Assembly: GCA_030248215.1 (NCBI GenBank)
Contig: JASANG010000869.1
Location: forward strand, 1 to 64,000
Source of the DNA: Enoplolaimus lenunculus
Taxonomy: Eukaryota; Nematoda; Enoplea; Enoplida; Thoracostomopsidae
Direction: 5' to 3'
DNA: 64,000 nucleotides
Under the pieces are notes generated by a model. It made no database searches, was not told the DNA's origin, and worked only from the letters and a program-made list of their open reading frames with translations. Each line of letters opens with the position of its first letter. Position 1 is the first letter of the stretch. The translations under genes and the position numbers were made by a program. Shown here in pieces: positions 47,301-59,300 of the stretch.

Positions 47301-50300
47301 TTTGACGCTATTTTTAACGTTAATAATTGTAATATTTGCTACGGAAGTGGAAGTAACATTTTGAAAGTTCAACGTATAAAAAGTATCTTATACCGTAACA
47401 GTGACATTGGTTCGCACTACCCCATACGTTCAAATGAAGGTTGCCTTTCACACACAGACAGGTTCTCACAAAATGTCAAAATACGAAATATAGAGTAAAG
47501 TTTGCATTTAAGGAACATCTCCATTTTAGGACACGCAACATTGTGCGCGTCCTGGTAGCCTTACAGGAAAAAGATTGCAACAAGCAACATAATTGTATAC
47601 TTAGTGCCTCTGTGTTTTCAATCAATAATGTCTACAGGAAAATATTTGAGCTGTGAACCAAAATTATGTGGCTGGATGCAAAATTGTGTCTGACGACGCT
47701 GTACTCGTTTTATTTGCAATTTTTTTCTTTGCAATTACCAAGTTACCCAGTCAATATTTTCATGCTTCAATTGTGTTGGCAGCGAAATAAAACATCGTTA
47801 AAACTTTTATACTTCAATATCCGTTTTTCGTTTTCGCTGTTATTTTTACCATCCGTTTACACCTTGCAAATATTTAAAATTTGCAATATTATTTTAAGCA
47901 CAAGTGAATGATTTTTGTGTTTTACCAGTTTTGTCATCGTGAAAACTTTTATACTTCAATATCCGTTTTTCGTTTTCGCTGTTATGTTTACTATCCGTTT
48001 ACACCTTGCAAATATTTAAAATTTGCAATATTATTTTAACCACAAGTGAATAATTTTTGTGGTTTATCAGTTTTGTTGTTTAATATTTTCAGTGTTCAGT
48101 GTCTTGTGGATCTGGTCATCAACGACGAACGGTTAAATGTATATACAAAGATCGTATTGTTGACACTGCGTATTGTGATAATATTGCACGCCCTTCTGGA
48201 GTACAAGTGTGTGCGCTTGATGCATGCCCGTTATGGCATACGGGAGCCTGGAGCCCGGTAGGTTGTCAGACGCTAATTTTATGGAAATCAACGCTGTGGT
48301 CATATTTCAGTGCCATATGTAACCGATTGATTGACCTTTGACGAAGTGGCGTAGCCGAAATTTCGTTTTGAAACGGAATAATTGCATACAAGTTTTGTGC
48401 CAACGAGCGTAGCGAACGAACAAAAAATTGGAGTTTTCAAGTGTAATTTTTTCTCGGTTCCTTAGAAATTTGGGGACGGGAAAAATACTCTTTATCTCAT
48501 CTTGCATACCTACGCTCGTGCTTTTTAGCGACGGTATTTATAAACTATTAAATTTATTTTTTATATAAATATTTATTATTGTCATATTTCTCTTGTTACT
48601 GCAATATACACAGTAATAATTGTTTTAAACCGCTCAGCTTCTCGAATTTTGGCTTAAATCAACAGTTCATTCGATACCTTCTCGTACTAAAATTTTTTTA
48701 CGAATCACAGCTTACATGTGAAATCATTTTACTCGTTTTTAGGAATCAGGAAATGTCGAGAAATGTTTTTTCTACGCTTTTCGTATGTTTATATTTACAA
48801 TCATTGTTGACACAGTTTATAATACAGTGTATGCTTTCTATTTCAGTGTTCTGTGACATGCGGCGATGGATGGCGCCAGCGTCGTGTGTACTGCCAATTG
48901 CCAACAATGCAACAGAAAACAAGCCATGACAAATGCAATTCCAATAGAATGCCGAGACAACAAAAAGCGGTAATAGTGTTGTTTTTTTGCCTAAAACCGT
49001 TTTGATTTATTTTTGTTATAAATTTTTATTGACCTAAATTGATCAATGCAATTTTTTAATTTTGAACAGTGGTGTGCAGCACCTATCGTCGTCTGTTATA
49101 GTAATAAGTTTTCAACACAGCGAACGGTGGACGCTCGGGCACGTAGCCAAGTGGGACGGGACTGGGACCTCTGCCCCTTACCCCTGAAAAACGTTTGCCC
49201 GCCGCTAGAAAATTTTCAACCTGATTTGTAAGTCATTAAAAACCATTGAATGCCCCTCCTGAAAAAGTTTAGCCCCCTTGTCCTTTACAGAGGGTAACCC
49301 CCTGTTATTGGGTTACGGACTGTTATATATTCTCAACCCGCCCTCCGCCAACCTTCTTTACTAATATATCTCCGGTTTTGCAACTATGCGTTTCAAACTC
49401 AAATTATTTGGTCTTGGAGTCATTTATGCGCTACAATTAGGGATAATTGACATTTATGGACTCTAATTAAGGTCTAGGGACTCTATCCGTTTACAGACTC
49501 ATATGAGCGATACGGACTCCTATTGATTGGGACTCAAAATTGGGACCCCCCTCTTATTCGGGTCACTGCAGTACTAGACGGTATCACATGACAATTTGGC
49601 GACCAACAACTCGTCCGCGTTGAACACGTAATTTGAACAGCTGTCAGACGACAAGCGGTCCGTGCGACTATTAGTGTAGTAGGCTGGTGCTAGACGTCTA
49701 CTTGACTTTATTTCAGTGTCATCGTGGCATCTGTCCAACTCCAACCACAACTCCACGAACAACTCCTTTTGTTGAAGTGGTCACATGGTCATTTGGTCGT
49801 CAAAGAGGCAACAATAGAATTGACAACTATATCAATCGGCGTAACTATGATCGAAATCGTTACAGCGATGACGATAGACACCCTGGAAGAAACAACGAAA
49901 ACAGCGTTCGAAATGAAGCACAAAACGAACGAAGTGGAACAAAAAGAGCGTCACGGACACGAAATATTGATTGGATCACTGGAGAATGGTCGCCGGTAAG
50001 CGAGTGTTTGGTAGCGTTGTGTTTATTTTCAAACAATTTTTTTTGTCAATTTGCGCCATACTTCTTGTTTGTTTTTGCGATTGTTATAAACGTTATCGCT
50101 ACAGACCAGTAGTCCCGTGTGTATCTTATATTATCTTATATTTGGACCCACCCAACTGCTGTCAAATGAATCATAAATATAAGGATCTGTCCGTATGGCA
50201 ATGTTTTAATTTTAAGGCCCATACGCACAAATGCGCAGAGCACCACCAACCTTTCATCAGTTAGCGATAGGTTTAAAAATTGTTGAACTGGTGCTATTGC

Positions 50301-53300
50301 AGCCGTCAAAATTGGCGTCGCACAAGGACAAAATGCAAAAACTGTGCTCAGTTTTGAACATAATCGTTCACTGGTACAACAGCTAGAAGACCTGTCACCA
50401 ACTGATCAAAGGTGGTACCGACATTGATAAGAATACGGGCCTACGTTGAAATGGACTTTTAATTAATTGGGGTGGCATATGCTCGGTTGAGAACGCCAGG
50501 TTTAATGTGACGATTAATATCAGTAAATTATTTTGAAATATTTATTCATTTATATGCTTTTAGTGTTCGAAAACATGTGAATCAGGTGACCGTAAGCGTG
50601 CAGTAATATGTCGAGATGCGCACGGAAGAACACTACGCGACGCGTATTGCTCACATTTATCGAAACCAGACAGTTGGCAGCATTGTGACATGGGTCCGTG
50701 CCCACAATGGATCACTGAACGCTGGAAGCCGGTAATTTTTTGGCGTGAATAATTTTTATTGTTTGTTTATTGTTGATGTTGCTTTAAAATCGAATACTGA
50801 ATCGTTTGAGTGCCAATAGTTGACATCAAAAAGAGTTAATGTTTAGTATATACACTTTTATAACAAAACAACATAGATTAAGAATCTCGTTTTATTCAGC
50901 GTAGAAATACGTATCTGGTTCAGGGTTGTGTGATCTCGTTATTTGCGTTAAAGTGGAAAAACATCAACCATATGACATCATTAAAAGATGCTTTTGTTTG
51001 GCAAAAAGTGACTTTGTTCAAGCCTTGATAACTTGTCAGGGTCTCGACGAAGCGTCAGGTTACCAGTTGCCAGTCGACAGGTTGTCCAGCGGCGATAATT
51101 GTAGAAGATCATACTAATTTCAGTGTTCTGCCACTTGTGGCGATCACATCAAAACATGGCGCCATGTACGCTGCAATCGTGGTCCAAACCCACTGTCCGG
51201 AGCAAATCCGTGTAGTTCGATGCCGAAACCAAGTGTCGAACGTTCGTGCTACTTGATACCTTGTCCTTTAGAACAGCCGGTACAAGAGTCTCGGCACAGA
51301 AGTTCTCTGTCTACTTCTCGTCAACCTGACTCACCGTTGTATGAATGGCGTGTTGGCCAGTGGTCTGACGTAAGTCTTCGGGTCCATATTCTCAAATGCG
51401 TATGGTACCTATTATCAGTTAGCGACAGGTTTTCAAACTAGTGACCGTCTGCAATTACAGATCTCAAAATTGGCTACAGAAGTATAGTGCGCGCAAATCA
51501 AACGTGAACCATGTGATGAATTTCGAGCCTCACATTGCGCTGTGTACAAAGTTTACAAGACCTATCCCCGACTGGTGATATGTGCTACACACATTTGAGA
51601 ATACAGGTGTAGACCAAAACGATGCTCGTAGATATAAAAAGCTATTGCTTTGGCCATAATACCGGTAAGTGTCTAGAAATTGAGATTACTGGTTGTATGC
51701 TTAGAATAAGCGACTAAATATTGATTGCTAGCGTGGCATTTGGATAGATTGTTAACAATCTTTACATCCAAACCCGTGGCCATAATTTATTATTTGGAGA
51801 GGGAGCCGCGCCTTCTTCGGCGAAACGCTTTTCGCCCCGTCCCCCTAGAAAATCGTCATCCTTACTTTTAAGACGGGTAAAATCGTTGCATGCTGATCCT
51901 GAAATTTTTTGTAGATCCCAAGCATAATGAACAGTCTACGGACTTGCTTCCATCTGACATCACCACCAATTCTGAACCAGTATTTGAATTTGGCAAACAT
52001 TTGCTCCGATTGGTTTACTACTCTGTGAGACAGTTTTTTTATAAAATTACATTTTCGGTTTGAAGTGAGTCACAAACCGAAGTAAATTAAAGTTGATTTT
52101 TGTTTGAATGAAACAAAGTCTGTATTGCAGTAACGAGTCTTCTACCGATGTTTTGCTTTTAATTCTTTGACGTCGAAATGAGCGTTTATTTATAGACATT
52201 TCGCTAAATTTTGTGTATTATAATATAAAGTCAAAAAAATTCTGCTACCGGAGACATTTGCCTAATTTTTGTGTGGTTACTATTTATTTATTCATATTTC
52301 AATTGTTTGCTGTGTGCAGTGGCGTAGTATAGTCGTGCGATTTGTAGTGAAAATGGTTTGGTTTCTGCTGTGCTTTACGCTGTCAGCTTTAGACTACTAA
52401 GATTGGTAGGTACATCGCTGAAATTAAACCTTTATGAAATAATCGTAAATTTCCGAAACTGTTATTTTCATCTCTGCTAATATTTTCGTATTAACTTGAA
52501 CGATTCAATTGTTGAATACATCAATACATTGCCCAATTGTTTAACCTCTTTCTTACATGAATATTTTCAATTTCATATGAGAATTTCAAGGTAAGCTTCG
52601 ATCCTCGGTCTCTCGGGTGGGAGGCGTTTCCGATGACCGCTCAGCTATAGGAGCATGACGCTCGAGCCCGAAGTGACTCTCACGACTTGTAGAGATTTTG
52701 CACTGTGCATCTATGTTAGAATTGTTAAACACTGCTTATAGTGTCTGGGTTGCCCGGATATTTTACTTGTATTTAGTTGCTCGTAGTATACTCTATGAGT
52801 TAAAAGGTTAAAATAAGGAACTGTGATGATTTTATAATGGTTCCAGTCATTATAATGGTGATGGATCCCTAACATCTGTACTCACCATGATTCTTTGGTG
52901 AAGGACTTGACTAATAATTTCGTGCACTTGCGAGTTTCTAATTTGTTACACAAATTCGAAGAATTTTCGCATCGTTTCGGAACCTTATTTATTTTCGGTG
53001 TAGCGATAAATTAAATTCGAAAAGGCACTGCCTCTTAGGTAGAGTGTATAAAATGTTTCACTTTATAACATTCAAAAAGTTATTCGTAAGCCTGTTTCAA
53101 GTAGTGGTATGTTGTTTCTTAACACATTTCGGGTCAGAATATATCCCCGGTCTATTGTTTCCGTTGCATGTGCCTACTTTTATATCTGTAGTGCTCTAAA
53201 TCTTGCGGTTTCGGCTGGCGAAAAAGACGTGTTATGTGTGTTCATACGTCACCTACGCGGCGTAATCGTGTCTTGTATGATGTATCAATTGCTAGCTTTT

Positions 53301-56300
53301 TCTGCGACGCAACCACTAAACCGCGTGATACTGATCCGTGTCAAAAAGCGGACTGTCCCCAGTCGACACGAACGTTGATTTCTTTGACAGACCGACGAGT
53401 GGCTGCAAATTGGATTGTTGGACAATGGAGTGCGGTAAATTTTTCTTCTCAGTCTAAAACTATAAGTTGTACACAGTGGCGGATCCAGGATGTTAAAATG
53501 GGGGGGGGCCAAAATTTCACAGGTAATAAACTTACTTTTGACCCGCACACAAACCACGAATGATTGTCATAAAATTGCTATATAATTTTTGTCGAGATGC
53601 TGTTGGGGGGGGGGGCACGGCCGGGGTGGCCCCCCATGGATCCGCCATTAGTTGTACGTTCTGTATTGAGTCGAGATCAGTGGTTTTGTCTATTAAACTA
53701 AACAGCTTATTTTGTAATTAAACGATTGTTTCAATTTATGATATATTTTACAAATATATACACGCGTGAAATAAATCCGCGTTGGGCCGCGATTATGCAT
53801 CGTTCACAATAAAAACATTTTATTTTGACACAGAAAACATTATATGGTACAGTTAAGACGTGTCTATTTTCAAAATTGTCATTCGTTAGCGCTACCCCGT
53901 AACGCAAAAATTGCGTTAAACCTATCATAGCACATAGCACAGCGCTATCGTAGTACGTGTCACAGAGCAGTTTGTAACACACGTCAGGGTAGGATTAACG
54001 CAATTTTTGCGTTATAGTAGGGTTAACGCATGATAATTTTTCAAATTAACTCGTGTTACGTTCGAATTTAACACGAATAAGCTGAATCTCGTTGTATTTT
54101 GTCACGTTGTTGCATAGTTGTGGTGGCGGTTTTGCATCTAACATAAATTGCACGCTTCTTGTTCTTCATCTGTATAGAAGCCTTACGCTTTATTCACACG
54201 ACCAAGTTTTTTTCTGCATCTATTACTTGCAGCAGCAACATGCAAATGCTAGTTTTTGCAGCGAAAGCTTGCTGCTATAACTTAAAGCTACAAGTCGTTC
54301 GAAATTGGTTTGTGAGATTGACATGCATGCGCAAATTGCAGCTGTAAGTTCTCGCAGCAAAAACTTGCATGTGTGAATAAGGTTACAGCTAAAACTTCTG
54401 ATTATAATATATTATAATTCGAATGAGTACGTTACCAATGCACCAACTAATCGAACAACACGATGTTACTTGCAAAAAATTAGAGTGTATTTTTAGCGAA
54501 ATTATGACTAAAATTTTAACAGTAAATGTTAAACAATGGTTATCCTTGTCTCATTGCTTAAATATCAATTACATATTCGAATTGGAAAAAACACAATTGT
54601 CTATCTCAACACAACTTTAACAGTAGTGTGATATTAATAATTTGAACAGCTCCGTATTTAAATTGAATGATTTGTGCTTTTAAAATTATACAAAATTCAT
54701 AAAATCAAGTTGGCTGTTTTACACTGAAAACTTTTATCTGATTATTTTCTTAAATACTGAAAATTTTTATTCATCGTGCAGCTAACAGGCAGGTGCCGGA
54801 GGTTAAAAAAAGCCGGAGCCGGATGTCATTATCTTGCCAATAAAGATTCCACAACTACCCCAAAGTTACAAATCAGCCAATAAAGGGGCGCATTTCTTGT
54901 GAAGACGAAAAAATTTTGCTAATTACCGACGGAACCACAACTAAATTTTCTGCCGAAGTCGGAGCTGGACGTCAATTTACTGCCAGAGTCCGAGCTGGAT
55001 GTCGATTTGCTGCCGAAGCCGGGGGTTGGCCTCCAGTTGATCACTGGTTTGTCATGGTTTCGCATTGATAACATGGCATACAAATCTCAATATAAAATAC
55101 GTTTGAGCAGTGCGCATGTGTAAAACAGATTTGAAAATTTTTTGTGCTTAAATCTGTGTCATTGAAATTTTCATAAATTGTGGTAAATAACTTCGCAACC
55201 GCCAATTTAACGCCAAGCTTAATATATTACCTGTATTCGCAGAAGAAAAGCTGAAACTACAGTCTAAAATGTCATTTTAGTACTTTTTCGCATATTTTAG
55301 TGTTCACGGTCATGTGGAGGTGGAACACAGCATCGTGTAATTCGTTGCGTCCGAGCTACTGGTTCCAACGATCCGATCAGTGACCGCTATTGTGACGCAC
55401 TTGTTCCTCGGCCTCCCACCCGCCAGACGTGTAATTCTTATCGGTGCCCTCCTCGCGCTCGTCCATCACAGGATACTACGGCCGACCGCGGCTCGATTTC
55501 TTCATGGCGTACTTCGGATTGGAGTCCGGTAAGCCATCATTATGAATCTGCGGGCAGGCCGCGGCACCACGGTTCACATCGCAGGAGAAGCCATTCTTCG
55601 ACGAATTATCGGGATCATCATACCGAAGGAACACTATGGACCGATTATGATATAAGGCACAGTTTTTGGACACCACGACATGTTAATGCTATCGCTAGAT
55701 ATCAAATTGGTTAAGAACTTTTTAAAATATGCCCACATAACGTTAGAATTATTGATGCTATAAAATATGAGCTCGCAGCGCAGCGGTTTCAAGTAAGCTC
55801 AGCGTTTCAGAAAAATACTGGCTGCTACCTGAAAAGGTTTTGCCTTCGCGAGTAAATTTAGCGAAATTCCAGTATGGAGACATGGTGAATATTTAGGCTT
55901 GGGACTATCTTTGTTGGGTTTGCTAAGATATGAATATAGTAAAAATATAGGATAATTTTATTTGGTGTAAAATTTGTTGGACCCGTTCGAACTAGTAACG
56001 GTACATTGCGCTGCACTAGCAATTGGGCTATTTAAAGTGCCGAAATACGGATTTTTGTATTTTGATAAAGTGGAAAGTTGTCGTTTCATTGGACGTTTTA
56101 CACATTGTCCAGTGCCTGATCATAATTATGTACCTTAATGGGCTACGAACATCCCTTCAACACAGCTCAACATTTTTGTTTACTTTTAGCTTCATTTCTA
56201 TTATGCATATATATTGTGAAACAACATGGTATATCATGCCGGAGCTTCTATGAAACCACCCGTGTCAATATATTTAAATATTGTTTTCGTTTATTTTTCC

Positions 56301-59300
56301 TTGGTTACACTTTTAAACTTTCATGTTGACAAACATAAATTTTCTACCTGGGCATTCGGTTTGGAGATAAAATAGCTATTTTAGCTGTTTATACAGTCTT
56401 AATTAAAATAGACAGCAGCTTGCTACGCATTTTAATTTTAAAAATACTAATTAATTTTGACGTTTGAATCAGGTAAAATACAAGATTTAAACTAGAAATG
56501 ATATTTTTTCAATTAGCAATGGAACGTAGTTTTAAGCTTACCATTATCTACAACTTCGGCTTTTAAGTTCAAAATATTAAGAATTATTTTATTGTTCGTC
56601 TGACGGTAACATATAGCTGGTGCAAATTCGGATGCTTTTAAGTAATTTTGTTATGTTTGTATACAACTCGTCGACCGACAACTTATGATTCGAGATTTTA
56701 TCGAGTCTGCAATACGTCGCCCAATGATCATGCGTTAATAGGCTTAGGCTTAGGATTGCGCTTAGATTATGCTTAGATTTAATTATACACTGTAGGATAC
56801 TGTTGAGCGACAAGTTGTCGGGCGACGAATTGCCGTAAATTCAACTGAGACACTGCTGTTTAAAGAATCGTGTATCCGATCCCGGCTTATTGCATTCGAC
56901 TGGCTGTTTTTTTCTTTTTATCGCTATACCAAATGGAGTATATATATATATATATATGTGCGTTGTGTTGATTTTTTTTATTTCTGACCAAAACGTATAT
57001 ATACCTGGGTTCGTGCATTTTTAAACGATTCTGCTACAATTCATTATTTGCATTTTTGCTTTGAATTTTCGTTAGCGACGTTACAGTTTTTTGTTTGTTA
57101 TTGAAACGGATTTGTCAAATATTGCTAGTTTCATGTTTATCTGTGTATTAATTAAAGCTAGAACACCAACAATACGTGCGGAGCCATCGTTTCCGCAAAC
57201 TGTCGTATCTAATATTCTCGTGTAAACAAAAAAATAGAGAACGCGAATCAGGTGCTACAGAGAAAATTGGACAAATAGGTGTTCTCGTGTCGTGTTTTAA
57301 AGATGTTGATGATGCTGATATTCCAATCGTTTTAATTATTTTTACCAAATTGTGCTAATCGAACAATTTAAGTTATAATATGCTACGCTTAGGTTCAAGC
57401 TCATGCTTAGGCTTAGGGATTAGGTTGCGGACGCCGGAACCTTTTCCAAAGCTGCACATAATCTAAGCGTAAGCGTTTACGTAAGATATCGGCGGAAAGC
57501 GTACAAGAACACTTGTATTCGATTCGGATTAGAAATGTTTGCTTATTTCTTATAGTATCATGACAATTCTTTGCTCGAGAAATCGTCGACCGACAAGTGA
57601 TAATCCGAAATTTCGTCGACTCGACAATTCGTCGCCGATCTTTATGTTATGACTTTATACTTTTATAGGTTTAGGATTACAGTTAGGATTACGCTTAGGT
57701 TTTTTGTAGGGTTTACGACACTGTTGGACAACAAATTATCGGTCGACGAATTGTCGTTACATTCAGTTCTCATGCAATACCGTAAATTATCATTTATATA
57801 TATAATGCATACGTGTTTATTTTCGTGATTACAAATACTAGTTCTTTTATGTGTTTTGACAAATAAAGTGTAAATAAACCGGTAACGGCAATCATTTTTC
57901 CTCGTCCAAATTTCCGTGCCGGTTAATATGACCTCTGTTCGCAAAAAGTCCGTACGCATAATTTACTGGAATATTAACCCTTTCTCACATGAATATTTTT
58001 GATTTCCCCTGAGACCTACTTTTATGCTAGGATTCGAACTCCGGCGACTGGAGTGGGAGGCGTATACCATCACCACTCAGCGATAGGAGCTTGACGCTCG
58101 AGCACGAGGGCGCTCTCACGTCTTGTGGGGATTTAGTACTATGTATACGTGTTGCAATTGTTAAACACGGCGCGATATATTAACGTATATACACTGCGCT
58201 AAGTTGCCTATAGGCAACTCAATGTGAGAAGGGGTTAAAATAGGCGTTGACTCCGGTTTTGGTTTAGACTCAGGTTTATGTTTAATAGGCTTCCCGGTTT
58301 GGGATATAGAAGTGACATAAATAGTAAACGTGGGTATAATTTCACAGTCAAATTGCTATACAAACAGCGCGCTGACAAAAATTGTTGAGCAACGAAATAT
58401 AATTGCATTTATCGTAGCTTAACAGTTTTAACAACGCTGATTTGGTCCACATTATAATAACAACTCCAATCATTTCATTATTTCAACATGCATTCGTTCA
58501 AAAATAGTTGACACTAAAAAATATTGCACAGTATACTGCAGTGAAATGGAATTTTAGTTGTGAAACTGTGTGGCCGATTTGAAGCAATTAAAAACCGTTC
58601 AAATATTCGAAGCGAGCTTAATTGAGCAAGACAGTGTTTACAATAAGAGTTGGCAGTTACAAAACGCAATTGGCGGTTTGCAGTAATGCAAACTTACAGC
58701 CAAAAACGCTAGGAGGATTTAGTCCTCCTAGAAGATTCCCCTTCTGCGCCCGGCAAAAGTTTAGCAATCAAGCCAAGTGCCCGTAATCTCTCGCTATGAA
58801 GCTATTTTGGACAACTTTCCAATGCTGGGCTATGTACGGGCTTAAGCGCAAACCCTGCGCGCCACGTCATATTATGCGCTTTAGTTAAGTTATTTTATGT
58901 TAAGCTTTGCTGTGTTTTATGTTCACGCTTTGGTGGAAAATATTATTTTCTGCATATAATTTGGTTTGCTTTTAGTTTTAATTCTTAGAAAATACTGCAA
59001 TAATTGCCTTGGTTGGTTTTGTTTGCAAGCTTTAGTTGTAAATAACCGCCGCAGTCATATGAGCAAGTTGAAAAAAAACTGGTAAGTTTATGATTTATGA
59101 AATAAAAGTTAAAATTATTGTTTTGGCTTACAAACAAAAATACAAATCGCTCAGTAGAAATGCGAACAAAGTATAATTCCCTACTTATGTATCTGGTAGG
59201 GTTGCGCTATAGTTTTTTTGGCGTGCGACGCCATCCGACGCCGTCCGTCACTCGCACGGTATCGTACGCAAATAACTCACGTACGATAACGTACTTATGG

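Noticed and set aside
49069-49110. Mini-exon starting [13 protein letters not shown] after TTGAACAG
   Set aside because: T9 is complete without it: the exon at 49717 supplies CHRGICP in the right phase.
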